In this document: in pieces, positions 23,083 to 35,281 of the stretch | Layout: every line of letters begins with the position of its first letter | Position numbering within the stretch: position 1 is the first letter of the stretch | NCBI GenBank assembly: GCA_940337035.1 | Contig: CALNHX010002281.1 | Span: forward strand, 62,001-126,000 | Direction: 5' to 3' | DNA: 64,000 nt | Source: Agriotes lineatus | Taxonomy: Eukaryota > Arthropoda > Insecta > Coleoptera > Elateridae | Program-made: the position numbers and the translations under genes | Notes under the pieces: generated by a model | Seen by the model: only the letters and a program-made list of their open reading frames with translations | Databases searched by the model: none | What the model was told of the DNA's origin: nothing

Positions 23083-25311
23083 AGGAGATTGGAATGCAAA
23101 AAATGAATTTTGGGGTTCAAGGACAACAACACCTAAAGGCAAACAGTCATACGCTGCTTTAAGAGCAAATAATTTAACAGCAATATCCACCAGAAAACCT
23201 TCCTATTGGCCGACCGACAGGAAAAAATACCCCGTTTACTAGATTTTGGAATCACAAAAGGAATTAACGAAAAAAAATCAAAGCAGAGTCTTGCATTGAT
23301 CTACCGTCAGACCATTCACCAGTTATAATCACACTGTACTTAAACGTCTTAGAATGACCAAAGCAACCAACATTATACAGCAAGAGAACAAATTGGGAAA
23401 TATATGGAACAACAGTAGACCAGCTAATTAACCTGAATATAACTTTGAAGACTCCAGAAGAGGTTGATATAGCAGTAGCAGAGTCAACTGAAGCAATTCA
23501 GAATGCAGCATGGATAGCAACATCTGACTACAACCGTGACACCATTAATGAAATAAGTCCTACTATAATTAAACAAAAAATGTCAGAGAAAAACCACAGG
23601 AATTGAAGATGACAAAAGAAATGTAATAAAGCAACAAAGCAGTTGAAACAATTTTTAAAACAAATTAAAAATGAATCAATCCAGGAATACCTCAGTGAAC
23701 TATCACCACTAGAAGCGACAGATTTCTCACTATGGAAAGTCACAAAGAAACTGAAGAGACCCACGTTCCACCAATCAAAGATAAAAGAGAAAGCTGCAGC
23801 ATTTGCAAACCACTTAGCCACCGTTTTTCAATCACACAGCGTAAATGAACCGGAATAAGAGCAAATGATAAGAGAATATCTTAATGCACCATATCAAATG
23901 GATATTCCAATTAAAAACTGTCTCACAGAAATTGAAGATAAAATACAACAAAATATCAACCCTCGCAAAGCTCCAGGCTTTGATCTAATAACCGGTAAAG
24001 TGTTACAAGAACTTACAACTAAAGGGTACAAAACTATACAGCAAATCTTCAATGCAATATTGAGGTTAGGGCACTTTCCCAGTCAATGGAAAGTAGCACA
24101 AATAGTTATGTTGTTAAAACCTGGAAAGAATCCAAATGAAGCGGTGTCTTATCGTCCAATTAGTTTGTTACCAGTTCTTTCGAAAGTATTTGAAAAGATA
24201 TTTTTGAAACGAATGAAACCAATTCTAAACGATAACCAACTGATCCCTAATCATCAATTCGATTTTAGAAACCAACATAACATTATCGAAGAAGTACACC
24301 GGTTAGCTAATGTGATCAATGTGGCATTTGAAGAACAAAACTATTGCACGGCGGCATTTCTGGACATCAGCCAAGCCTTTGATAAGGTTTGGTTCAAACA
24401 AAAACAAAACCTTCCTCACGCTTTTGTCATTGTCCTGACTTCCTACCTAACAAATAGGTTTTTCCTAGTTAAATATCAAGACGAATACACTGACCTGGTA
24501 CTAATCGGATCTGGGGTATCACAAGGCAGCATTTTGGGACCTATCTTATATCTCTTATATACCGCAGATCTTCCGACAACTAACAAAACTACAACAGCCA
24601 CGTATGCAGACGATACTGCAGTTCTAGCAGTACATGCCGATCCAATCACTGCATCACAACACCTTCAAGAAAATTTAAATAAGTTGAAAACTTGATTAAC
24701 CACATGGAAAATAAAGGCAAATGAATCTAAATCGGTATATCTAACGTTTACACTAAGCAGAGACACCTGTCCTCCAGTTACACTAAATGGTAATCAGCTG
24801 ATTCAAGCAGATGACACGAAGTATCTTGGAATGCACATGGATAAACGCTTGACCTGGAGGAAGCACATATTTAGAAAGAAAGCAACTCGGCATAAAACTC
24901 CGACAAATGTATTGGATGATCGGCAGAACATCACAGTTATCACTTGAAAATAAACTGCTTCTGTACAAAACTATTTTGAAGCCTGTGTGGAAATTGGGTT
25001 TCAACTATGGGGCACAGCCAGTAATTCAAATCTTGAAATCCTTCAGCGCTTTCAGAACAAAGTTTTGAGAACACTGGTTAATGCCCACTGGTATGTTACA
25101 AACCACGTAATTGCGAGAGACCTACAAATGCCAACTGTTAAAGAAGAAATCAAGGGATTTAGTGAGAATTATAGTGCTAAAACTGTAGTGCATCCGAATG
25201 TGCTCGCTAGAAATGTATATAAAAACCCTGGTGAAGTGCAACGTCTCAAACGTTTCAAGCCAAACGATCTAATAGACAGATTTAATTAGTTATATGTATT
25301 TAGAATAAAAC

Positions 25312-26021
25312 CGGATGCGGAAAGTTCGTTCCCCACATTTCGTACCCCACATTTCGTTCCCGGGATATTTCGTCTCCCCACATCTCGTACCCGGAAACTT
25401 CGTTCCCGAGCGAGCTAAATTTGTCTCTTAGATTACAGGGTGTTAAAAAACGAGTGCAGCGATCGGAATACAGTTAGATAATGAAAGATATTTTAATTAA
25501 TGTATTTATTATAATAAACTTATAAGAACAAAATAAATTGTATTTATTAAAAATGACGGTTTAATCTAAGTGTCTTCCTTATATCTCGTATACGGCCATT
25601 ATTTCTCATTCTGAACAACTTTTCTTAGTAATATTTTGCCGTATTATGAACAATAAGGCTAGTTTACCTGAAAAGGAAATAGTTTTCGCTGAACTTTCAG
25701 GGCCGACTTCTTTTTGAAAAACTGAAAATGTTTCTCAAATTCTCTACAAACCAAGCAGAAATTTTAATTCCTATAAAATTTTTATGTAAAACTAAAAGTA
25801 AAATGTAATCCCCCCCCCCCCCGGGGGACATACTGTTCTTATCAGTTTATTATAATAAGTAAATTAATTAAAATATCTTTCATTTTTCTAACTGCATTCC
25901 GAGCTCGCTCGGGAACGAAGTTTCCGGGTACGAGATGTGAGGAGACGAAATATCCCGGGAACGAAATGTGGGGTACGGAATGTGGGGAACGAAATGTGGG
26001 GAACGAACTTTCCGCAAACCT
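25312..26021. mobile_element. Foldback-like element with subrepeat-rich TIRs
   Basis: Termini GCGGAAAGTTCGTTCCCC (25,317) and its reverse complement (to about 26,014) begin TIRs of about 180 bp. The outer 100 bp of each consist of degenerate tandem units of about 13-15 bp (TTCGTACCCCACA, TTCGTTCCCCACA and variants). AATAAAAC flanks both sides (25,304-25,311 and 26,022-26,029), an 8-bp target duplication, possibly 9 with one mismatch. No ORF. Tandem-repeat TIRs with 8-9-bp duplications are the hallmark of Foldback/MULE-type elements. A C-run next to a G-run lies near 25,809-25,826. Confidence 0.7.
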
Positions 26022-26116
26022 AATAAAACATAGTTTAAGTTACTCTAAAGCTATTACATATTCTGTAAGATAAAGAAAAATCTTCATTGGAAACAACTCC
26101 TGCATGTTATTGTAGT

Positions 26117-26750
26117 ATACAGCCTGTTCAAAATTAAGTGTGCACTATTGCTATCTAGGTTGCTATAATAGCTACGAAGTTGGTTAAATTAGTAAAATAG
26201 TAGCATATTTCGTTCCGATTAAAATGGCGCAAACAAAAAAACAATTGAGCTTCGGGTTTTTGACATGTCAAAAAATGCATTTTAAAAAAATGGAACCCCC
26301 TGTATATTTTGACGTCAATCAATAGCCAATCTTCTTCTGAACAAAAAACTTCTTATACCCTACTATCCTAAAGTTAATAACAATGGAGATATACGCCCGT
26401 TCAGAATTAAATGTGCACTATTGCTAACTTGCTTATTATGGGAGCTACAACGTATTTAATTTTGACCAGGCGTATATCTCCATTGTTATTAACTTTAAGA
26501 TAGTAGAGTATCAGAAGTTTTTTGTTCAGAAGAAGATTGGATATCGATTGACGTCAAAATATACAGGGCGTTCCATTAAAAAAAATTAATTTTTTGACAT
26601 ATGTCAAAAACCCGAAGCTCAATTGTTTTTTTGTTTGCGCCATTTTAATCGGAACGAAATATGCTACTATTTTACTAATTTAACCAACTTATTAGCTATA
26701 ATAGCAACCGAGATAGCAATAGTGCACACTTAATTATGAACAGGCTGTAT
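26117..26750. mobile_element. Fold-back MITE, possible TA target (mariner-like)
   Basis: Left arm 26,117-26,400 and right arm 26,465-26,750 are near-perfect inverted repeats of about 285 bp (TACAGCCTGTTCA... at both ends), around a spacer of about 65 bp. The spacer itself repeats a GTTCAGAATTAAATGTGCAC version of the terminus. TA on each side fits a mariner-type non-autonomous element. No coding capacity. Confidence 0.75.
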
Positions 26751-27050
26751 ATAATACTATTCTAGTATATAAATTACTTATTGTCCAAAAATTAGACATA
26801 CTGTAAGCAAAGAGGAGTAATAAAAAAACAAATTAGAATATGTGCATGTGCCAGATTGTGCACACCTTTTTTTGTTAATAACTACAAAAACACATTATAA
26901 AGCTATAAATTCTAGTTTGGATGCCGATAAATTGCAAAAAGACTTGAATTCTATATCGGAATTTTGTAATTCTAATAAATTGCAGCTTAACCTAAAGAAA
27001 TGCTTTAAAATGTCTTTTCATAGGAAAAATAGTCCTTTTTCATTTAATTA

Positions 27051-28923
27051 AGGTAAGTTGACCAAATAAGGCCCACTTAAGAAAAAGCAATTTTTTTTGG
27101 TATTAGAAAATCGAGTGAAAAATTTAAGAATAACGGAAAAGGTACTGTTATATAAGAACATTTGATGGCAATTATTTCGGTTAAGCGAAAATAATTATTA
27201 CTTTTTGTTTAATGAAGTTTTAAAAAATGTCTTCTTGGGCCTTATTAAGAACATGGTATTCCTAACAAGGTCCATGCTGAACCCAAATAAGGCACACCCC
27301 CTTTTTATATCGGATAACTGTAAAATTAATGGTTTCATTAAAAAACATCTTGAAGCTAATAAAATATTCTTTATTTGAAAATAATACTGGGAACAGAAAA
27401 TACAAACTAAACAATTAGCTTTCTTTAAATTAACAAAATTCAAACGCAGTGTTCTAGATAAAAATTAACGAAAAATAAAGTTATCTGATTTGTTTTAAGC
27501 AAAATTAACAAATTCATCTTTTAATTATTTTTGCAGTCCGGACAAACAAACCTCTCATTTTTATCATCCTTAGTTAGTTCTACGTATTCCTCGTGGACAT
27601 ATCTTTGGCATCCGATACACAGCCTTATGTCCTTTACCGTATCTTTACCACATAAAAAACAGAACCAACTTTCAGATGTCTTGGCCTTTTTCGGCCGAGT
27701 AACACTGGATTTTAACGCAACTTTCTTTTCATGTTCATCTTGGGGGTCATTTGTTTTTCCATCGCATTTACTGTTTTTTTCTAGTCTGGAAACACTAGCT
27801 TCAGATATTTTACTTTTATGTTTCCGGTTTCCATGTAGCAGAGCTTTTATCTTTTTGGGAACTTCTGAGATAGCTGATATGGACGTATCTGTTTCGAATA
27901 AAGATTTTGTGGCTTGCTGTGCACGATAGTTTAAGGACTTTTTTCTGTGACATCTCACTTTCGTTGTTTCTATATCAGGTGTTGCTAAGACACCTTTAAA
28001 GCTAACTGATAATCCAGACTCATCTTCATCTTCTAAAGAACTGGAACTATCATGCAAAGAAATTTCTGCGGAAGATTCTGAGCTGCTACTACCTTCTTCA
28101 CTAGTGTTGCGTTTTTTGAAAGTAGAGCGACCGAAAGTGGGGACAGTAGCCGTAGAAGTGGATGGAATTGGTGAAGGGCTTCTGATAGTGGAAGTCCCGT
28201 CAGTTGAAGAGCCAGCCAAGGGCAACTCCTTTCGTGTTATTTCTGATGGAGCAAAGGCGATATCTGGGATGTTGAATTCCCGTGCTGCAGCTCTCTCAGA
28301 CATACCATTTTCAACTGCTCGCAGAGCCTCTGCCATCGTTTATTCGCTCCATAAGGCCCTCTGTTTTGACATATTTTAACTGAAAACAAATGTTTATAAT
28401 CAAAAATAGGAATACGTGAAGAAAAACTAATTAGGGTAGAGCGTTGCAATATAGCCAGATGTTAATATAATGCAGACAGATAAATTATTGTCCATTATTT
28501 TACAGCATGATACAAATAAGGCCCACCCGGGCCTTATTCTGGACCACCAACAAGGCAATGAATTTAAAAAAATATCTTTGTAATCCTTCTTGCATGCAAA
28601 AATTCTTTAGATAATTTGAAATCTACACTTATTTAGCTTTGAAATGACATGCAGCAATTTAAAAAGGGATAAGTAAACACTTGGTAAAACCTTATTGCCC
28701 ACTTACCTATTATTATACTCGAAGCCGCCGCTAGCACTTTCCGATGTAAACTAACGCTTACACAGAAAACCAACAATGCTATTGCACGTAATGCGGTTAT
28801 TCACTACTAGATGGCGCTCAGTTAAGACCACAGAACAATCAGATTTGGCAATTTTGATTTGTTACTGTTTTAATGAAGGGTGGGCCTTATTACGAAGCCG
28901 GGCCTTATTTGGTCAACCTACCT
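27051..28923 (-). mobile_element. Internally deleted pogo-type DNA transposon
   Basis: Ends are inverted: AGGTAAGTTGACCAAATAAG at the left and its reverse complement with one change at 28,904-28,923. The motif AATAAGGCCCA recurs inside both ends (for example near 27,291, 28,517 and 28,890). The element splits a LINE reading frame at 27,050/28,924. Its only gene is the 271-codon minus ORF at 27,521-28,336. A full pogo-like transposase is over 450 aa, so the DDE core has been lost. A TA target duplication is expected but the flank bases are not clean. Confidence 0.7.
27521..28336 (-). CDS. Pogo-type transposase derivative: psq/CENP-B HTH joined to C-terminal zinc finger
   Basis: 271 aa from an ATG. 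Residues 1-24 (ALRAVENGMSERAAAREFNI) match the N-terminal helix-turn-helix of psq/CENP-B/pogo transposases, which binds the transposon end. The frame then jumps to a Ser/Pro-rich and Lys-rich linker, and residues about 223-268 form a PHD-like cluster: WFCFLCGK, RLCIGCQRYVHEEYV, FVCPDC. Such clusters occur at the C-terminus of many insect pogo-type transposases. The DDE catalytic domain is absent, joined cleanly in frame around residue 26. The product could bind the ends without cutting and so act as a repressor; that is inference. Annotation as an inert remnant is equally compatible. Confidence 0.6.
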   Translation of the reverse strand: MAEALRAVENGMSERAAAREFNIPDIAFAPSEITRKELPLAGSSTDGTSTIRSPSPIPSTSTATVPTFGRSTFKKRNTSEEGSSSSESSAEISLHDSSSSLEDEDESGLSVSFKGVLATPDIETTKVRCHRKKSLNYRAQQATKSLFETDTSISAISEVPKKIKALLHGNRKHKSKISEASVSRLEKNSKCDGKTNDPQDEHEKKVALKSSVTRPKKAKTSESWFCFLCGKDTVKDIRLCIGCQRYVHEEYVELTKDDKNERFVCPDCKNN

Positions 28924-29654
28924 ATAAGTTATGTAACGGCTCGATTCAGTTTCTGAAATTAAAGATCTAGGAGTAATTTTTGATTCTAAACTCAATTTTC
29001 AGGATCATGTTTTACATATTACTTCAAAAGCTCTAAAAATGCTAGGTTTTATCTGTAGAATTGGTAATTTTTTAAAACCATTTTGTCGTACAGGATATTA
29101 TACTACAGTCTTGTTAGGAGTATTTACTGATCACCTAACCTATAAATTCAATCGACAACTGCATTTATTAAATTACGAATCTAAGCTAAAACTGTTTAGC
29201 ATGTCTATTCTGTCGGACAGAAGAGTGATCAGTGACTTACTTCTCCTCTTTAAAATTGTTAATAGCATAATAAATTGTGAATATTTAATAAGTAATTTAG
29301 GGTTCAACGTTTCGGACGTAGGCTTAGAAAACCATTACTGTTCTGTGCACAGATATATGTTATCAACCTTGGTTGTAACGCTCCCTTACGAAGGTTCGCT
29401 AAAACCTAAATTCTGGGTTTTATACTATTGAATTGTTTAATGTTAGCTTATCCACTTTTGTTAATTTAATACGTAGTAAATTACGAAACTGAGTTTTTTT
29501 TATATTAGTACTTATATTATATTAAATCTTTTTCTTCTTTGATTTTATGTTAATTCTCAGCTAAATTAATTTTATATCTTTCTGTTATGTGTTAGTGGTG
29601 ACCCTGTGGGTCGCCCTCTACCATGTAAATAAATAAATAAAACAGCCAGGTATA

Positions 29655-30015
29655 ATTTGTTTATTGCTTTACACTTACTCCCTTGTCGGTTACCTACAAC
29701 GCCCCATTAATATATTTCGCCATTTTTGGAAGACGCTGTATATTTTTGTTGGAATTATTTGATTGTAAACGTCAAATTCATTTAAATATTTTAGATAGAT
29801 ATTTTCAAGTTCCTGTAACAAGTTTCATTCTGCTACTTTACTTACAAACAGTCAACCCACAATTATGGAGAACTTGACGTCTCATTTTCGAGCTATAAAT
29901 AATCGTTAGAACTATCACAACGAAAATATGTTAATGACAGTTGTTTAAGGCGTCGGCATGTGAATCAATTTGTTGAAATGTAGAAGACAGAGTAAACGCG
30001 TCGTCGTAGAACAAC
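29655..30015. repeat. Dispersed repeat copy B
   Basis: Matches 17,370-17,645 plus 18,100-18,185 without the insertion, so it represents the uninterrupted form. It lies directly after the (TAAA)n tail of a LINE. Confidence 0.7.
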
Positions 30016-33000
30016 GAAAACTCCAATTAATTCAGTAATCCAGTCCACTTCGTGTAATCAATCATGCGCCTTGCGTGCGACAGTGTGAAACTTATTCCGT
30101 TATGTGTAAATTATCCTAATATGTATTGTTATTAATTTTCAAAGAAAGCAAAGGCTTGTATGGTATGTTATTACTTTCGAATTAAACGTATATCAAACCT
30201 CCACTTCAAGTGTTTCGTTATTTATATATTCCTTCCGCTTTAGTTTTACCAAAATGAAGAAAGCGAATCGGTATAAGACTTGTTTGGCTTGAAACCAAAT
30301 AATTGTTTTGTGCTAATACGTTTGCAATATGTAGTAGTACCTCTGCGCTACTAAAAAGCGTTTCTGAGTGTCCATATCTGAATTTTAATGCGATGCACCA
30401 TTAAGTCTGAGTCGTGATCAGCTTCAATGCAATTTTAGAATAAACGTGGTCATGTAAACAGTAACGTATGCGACTGAATTATAAAATGCGCGTATTTATC
30501 CAGCCACTCCGCGAGCCCGTCTGTATCGAGCTCAGAGTATTAGATATCGAATCCACCATATACGGTTTATGTTATAGTTGTTTCGTGTGCAAACGGTAGC
30601 ATTTGAAATTGTAAGTAAGAGAATTTTTCCAAGTACATTTTACGTGTACCAGTACCACAGCTGAATTATGTATTATTCAGGACTGACATTGATAATGATA
30701 GTTTATGTGGTAGCGCTGTAATATTGTAAGTGTACCTGACGGTTCGTAGACGGAAACAAATATGAACAGCAAGTACATTCATTAAAAATTTAAAGGCTGA
30801 TTTATAGACGACCAATGGTCAATTGATTGCACAGACCTACATATGTTGCAATGTTCTTCCTTTTTTAGGCCTTTGTTTATAATCAAATTATTCAAATCTC
30901 ATTATGCGAAGGAGTAAAAATTATGGTCGCTCTGCTTCCTGAAATAAACAAATTTAAACATGAAGTTGTTAAAGTAAAGCAACAATCTTGAATTTGCACA
31001 GTGTAAGTTTCCAAGTTAATTACGGAAGCAAGTAGTAAGTTGTAAACGTGCAAGAATGCAAAGCCAAAATTAAGAAACGCAATATCAGGCAAACGCGGTG
31101 AAACGGCAAGGAGCAGCTAAAGTCATCAGCTACAAAGGATATCACCAGGCAGGGGAACAGAACCCCCACGGCCTTAATTACGACACACAATTACTTCACC
31201 GGTTTTTTTTTGCATCGTTGGCCACGATGTCTCTCGCAAGTAAGTAAATACCACAGCGAAAAAAATGCCTACTGAGAAAAGTAATAGCCTGCGCCACCTG
31301 ACGGCTGCTATTATTGCGGGAATGCGGCGGCACTTCTGACACTTCTTGGCTAAATTCATTCTTGAACTCATAATGCCCATAATTTAAATTCTACAAACTG
31401 TTGATAGGTGCTCTGATGACATCTTCAAACAATGGTGCTAATACTGCCGTTTCCCTTTGGAAGAATGAAGCGGGAATTTCTTTTTCTAAGTCAAGTGTCC
31501 TCAGGAATGACTGTATTTCTACATTTTACGAATTCGTTAATTAAGTGTGCTTCCGAGCAACACAAACTTTAACGTTATTAAAATACCTCGTGAGCATCTT
31601 GTGCTGCTAACTGTAAAATATATTATAGAATTTAACGAACCAGTTTTCTACTATAGCAATTTAAATAAATAATGTAATGGAAAGCAACAAGAAATAGCTT
31701 TGTTGTACCGCGCGGAACACAATTATACTAAAGAATTACACTTGATTTCGAATAAATGATTGAGTTTAGTGTATAATAGCAGATTCCTTGATCAACATAT
31801 TCGTAATATATTACAGTTTTTTAGCAGCAGGTCCTCTAATCAGCTTCTAAAAGCTGAGCCTAATATTTTAATTAGGACGTTATTTGCATGTAGCACAACT
31901 TTACAGCCGTCATAAAAATACCTTGCAGATATGGCAGACGTTGTAATTGTGGGTGTTTTATGGTGACTTAATTGTAAATGTGCGAATGTAGGTATTGTTT
32001 TAACTTAAAGCTGACTTTAATTACCTCTTATTACAGCAGTAATTAATAAAACATCATGTTCAAAACGTGAAGCCGCTTTAAAATTTGTAGTTTTTATAAT
32101 TTCAGTTCAGTACTTTAGAAGAACTAATTGTTTCTATACGTAAAAAGCCAGAGGGCTGTGACTTCTGCTATTTAGTACTAGTGTAAACTTTAAACTTATA
32201 ATACTCAATAAGTATAGATTTAGTTTAATGCAGTTTCTTCTTTAGTATTTGAAAATGTCTAATTCGAAAGGGCGGGGAAGCGCAAAAGAAGTATTTTTCA
32301 ACTAACTACTTAGTTCTACTATAGAATAGTAACTTATTTACTCTATAACTTGCTTCAAATACTGAGTAATACAAGTTATGTAATATAATATTTCTTTGAA
32401 ACCACACCACTTTCCTACATTTGCGGAGGGAGACCTATTGGAAAATCCATAAGTAATTCGCAGTATAATTTTTTTAAACTCCTAGATTATTATTATTTTC
32501 TTAAGAAAAAGTCTGCAAAACTAGAGTTGGTATTTGAATTACTTTATCAAGCTCTCGCGATGTATTGCGCTGTTAAAGTAATTCTAATAATAGACATTAA
32601 TTTATTAAAATTTAATTATTGTTTCACTAGTAGTTAGCCTTGAAAATTTAATACAGTTTATACGTCAATATGAGCTTAAACTTGCACTTGCTTAATTGGA
32701 TCAACATTTTTCCGATATATTTCTCACTAATATTTTTCTGGACGTTCTGAAATTTGGTGGTAGCAAAAGTCCAAATATTGCAATGTTATGTTATGCTTAT
32801 TTATGGACAATTGAAATAAACAATTCTTATATAATAATTGTTTGTTATCATATTTTCTTTCCCCCAAGCTTGCATAAAGCGTTCTTTCATCATATGTCTA
32901 ATTGATTTATCCGACTCAAGGTATTTATAGTTATGTACTCTGCTATATTTATTATTTATCCGATGTATTGAAGGCGTATGGTTAATTAAATCTCCAAAAC

Positions 33001-33137
33001 TCGCACTGTTAATAAATTATTTAAACATGAAACTCCTTACTCAGGTTGAGACATCGATTCATTACTATTCTGATTTTTAAATTGTCGTTTGTGAACTTTA
33101 TATGAGCTATATAGATCATTTTTATCTAAAACGTTCA
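30016..33137. other. AT-rich interval without recognised feature
   Basis: Short ORFs only, no domain motif, no obvious repeats. Could be host intergenic or intronic DNA. Confidence 0.5.
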
Positions 33138-33146
33138 CTGACAGCA

Positions 33147-33767
33147 CGCTCACGGCCAATAGCAATAGACCGAAACGTCACTAGACCGAAGCAGCAATAG
33201 ACCGAAAATCACTTGGTCGAAAATATATTACGGTTACATTTATTAACATTAATAGCATCAACTTCCCTTCACACTTTATTCAGGCTTAGGACTGGCAGCA
33301 TAAACTGCTGGCGTGTTTAGAAGTTTTTTTTGTTTTTGATTCTATTTTAACTTTATTCTAGTAAATCATACAATACTTAACAGATATATCCTACCCAATT
33401 ACATATCTACTAATATTAAAAATTTAAATTATGCGCAATCCCACGTAAATAATCGACTATGTTTCCTTGAATATCGAAGTTACTGACAAGGCGCTTTGAA
33501 GTTTTTTTTGTGTTTTTATTTTCGTTTCCGGAAATCGGTTTTGAGTAAATATTTCTATTGATGTTATTGTTAATAAATGTAATTTTTCGAGATATTTAAT
33601 GTGCACGTTTACCGAATGTGTACTTTAACCGTAACATATTTTCGACCAAGTGATTTTCGGTCTATTGCTGCTTCGGTCTAGTAACGTTTCGGTCTAATGC
33701 TTTTCGGTCAATTGAGTTCGGTCAACTGCCTTTCGGTCTATTAAGTTCGGTCTATTTACCTAGAACC
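33147..33767. mobile_element. Foldback-like element with 9-bp target duplication
   Basis: CTGACAGCA flanks both sides (33,138-33,146 and 33,768-33,776), a perfect 9-bp duplication. Both ends consist of tandem degenerate units containing TAGACCGAA(A) spaced 10-20 bp apart: three units at the left and about seven at the right, in inverted orientation. An 80-bp inverted stretch (GCAGCAATAGACCGAAAATC onward) links the arms. No ORF. This matches the structural definition of Foldback elements. Confidence 0.75.
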
Positions 33768-33776
33768 CTGACAGCA

Positions 33777-34897
33777 TATCCAAACATTTCACCCAAATGC
33801 TCTTACAACCATCACAATTTAACTCACTTTAGGTAGTTATTGATCAGACATTAAATGTTTTATTTATAGTAAATCTTATCTTTCACATATTAACAAATTC
33901 TTGAAACACTACACCCGTCTTATCTTAAGATCTCAGACACTGCAAACCCTGTATGTGTATATTCTAACGCTATACAGTGAGAATAATGTAAGACTATACA
34001 TGGTTGAATTATCCAAAATTAGATATAGGACATTTACTTAATGTTACCATGGTATTTGTAAACAAAATAACAACACAGTGACTATAAAAACTAATTGCAA
34101 CTGGATTATTTCATTGTAATTTCAAAACCGACAGTTGTTGTTGGCATGGGTAAATTAATTAATGCTAAAATAAAGTTGTCAATGTATAGTCTTACATTAT
34201 TCACACTGTATAACAATAACTATGCAGAATTTCGCTACAGCCAACGTAGTAACTCCAACCAGCAACGTCCTCCAGCTACCTTACATCCCTCGATTTCAAC
34301 ATTCCATCTATTGTTATAGACAATAATAACATATTCCTCTACCTCAAAGCGGTATTACATTTGTAAATTATTGAATCTACAGTGATTGAAGAAACTATAA
34401 TTTCATTATACATTTATAACATGTCTATCCTCCTTTCAGAATGTTTTTAATATATTTCTATTTTCTACATTCGTTAGCATCTAGCTTACTTAAAAAATTA
34501 CATGGTTAAAATTTAAAATGAAATTTTTACATTGGTACAAATTTCAATAATTACAGTTTTAACATCTAAATAGTAATTTTTACATTACTGTCATCTTTTA
34601 TTAATTAATTTGTACATGCCTTTATTCCATTACTATTCGACATGCTGTTACGAGGATGAACACAAAATAAAGTGACTTATTGTAATTTTCGAAATAAAAG
34701 TACCTAACTATAGTTTTAGTCCCATATTAATTATGATTTTTCCTATAAATTTTATTTATCAATTAAATTCAAACAATATTGTACAACTGAACTTATTTCA
34801 TTATTTATCTATTTATTCTAAATAAGGTATCAATTCCTGCCTTTATTCTACAATTATTACTTGAATATCATATGTAGAAGTACCGAACCACTACATA
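33777..34897. other. Interval without recognised feature
   Basis: AT-rich; nothing supported. Confidence 0.4.
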
Positions 34898-35281
34898 TAC
34901 AGGTTGTCACAGAACTAAATGTACAAAAAATAGCTGCAGCATCCTGAAGGTGAGAATTGTCCATTTCTGGGCATTTTGAAATTCTATGAAAAACCCATTT
35001 TTCCGACCCAAACCAGCCGGTTTTCAGAAAGATATTATTGTTAAGGACCTTCAAAAGTTGTAAGTTTTTTGTAATGGTACTTTGACTATCAACAATACTT
35101 TTAACAAAAATTAATAGGTCAACAACAGTAGAGTAAAAACCAATGCAGCACTGCATTTTCTAGGTCAAACTTTAACCATCCAAAAGCGAATAAGCCGATT
35201 TTCATAATCATTTCACAAACCGTGTTAATTTCTTGGCTTCTTTTATGTTTGTTTCAGCTCTTATTTCTGGGACACCTTGTA
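34898..35281. mobile_element. MITE with short TIRs and TA target
   Basis: TACAGGTTGTCACAGAAC at the left and the inverse of CTGGGACACCTTGTA at the right, flanked by TA. Such TACAGGGTGTCCCA-type ends are common in insect mariner-like MITEs. No coding capacity. Confidence 0.6.

Larger units (their letters stand above)
22370..25289 (+). pseudogene. LINE ORF2 relic (endonuclease and reverse transcriptase)
   Basis: ATG at 22,370 starts an endonuclease with IGVWNANGL, LLASETHF and GGD-N-K. The SINE at 22,780 interrupts it and the domain resumes at 23,083 with GDWNAKNEFWG. RT pieces follow in shifting frames: 23,643-23,858, then 23,865-24,695 (276 open codons) with INPRKAPGFDLITGKVL, SYRPISLLPVLSKVFEK, AAFLDISQAFDKVW, GSGVSQGSILGPILYLLY and ATYADDTAVLAV, with the catalytic YADD near 24,604-24,615. 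The thumb and C-terminus are at 24,987-25,289. Several stops and frameshifts make it inactive despite the preserved catalytic box. Confidence 0.8.
18186..25295 (+). mobile_element. Decayed jockey-type LINE carrying two nested insertions
   Basis: ORF1 and ORF2 relics in LINE order, interrupted at about 19,188-21,910 by a long-TIR DNA element and at 22,780-23,082 by a SINE. ORF1 begins at an ATG at 18,382; ORF2 begins at 22,370. The architecture resembles the intact LINE at 1-4010 (Pro/Gln/Asn-rich N-terminus, PRE_C2HC, three knuckles, EEP, RT), so the two are related but clearly diverged subfamilies. The 5' limit is where dispersed repeat A stops. Multiple TAA and TGA codons look like C-to-T decay of CAA and CGA. 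Confidence 0.8.
26820..29640 (+). mobile_element. LINE 3' relic split by a pogo-type transposon
   Basis: 26,842-27,051 encodes the region after RT motif C (a degraded FADD, then INSSLDADKLQKDLNSI and NKLQLNLKKC). From 28,924 the same protein resumes with SEIKDLGVIFDSKLNFQDHV (in two frames), CRIGNFLKPFC, NRQLHLLNYESKLKLFSM and DLLLLFKIVNS. The 3' end is a CCCTCTACCATG segment followed by a (TAAA)n tail at about 29,626-29,640, typical of a LINE 3' end. The copy is 5'-truncated and decayed; this is a different LINE family from the two jockey elements. Confidence 0.7.
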
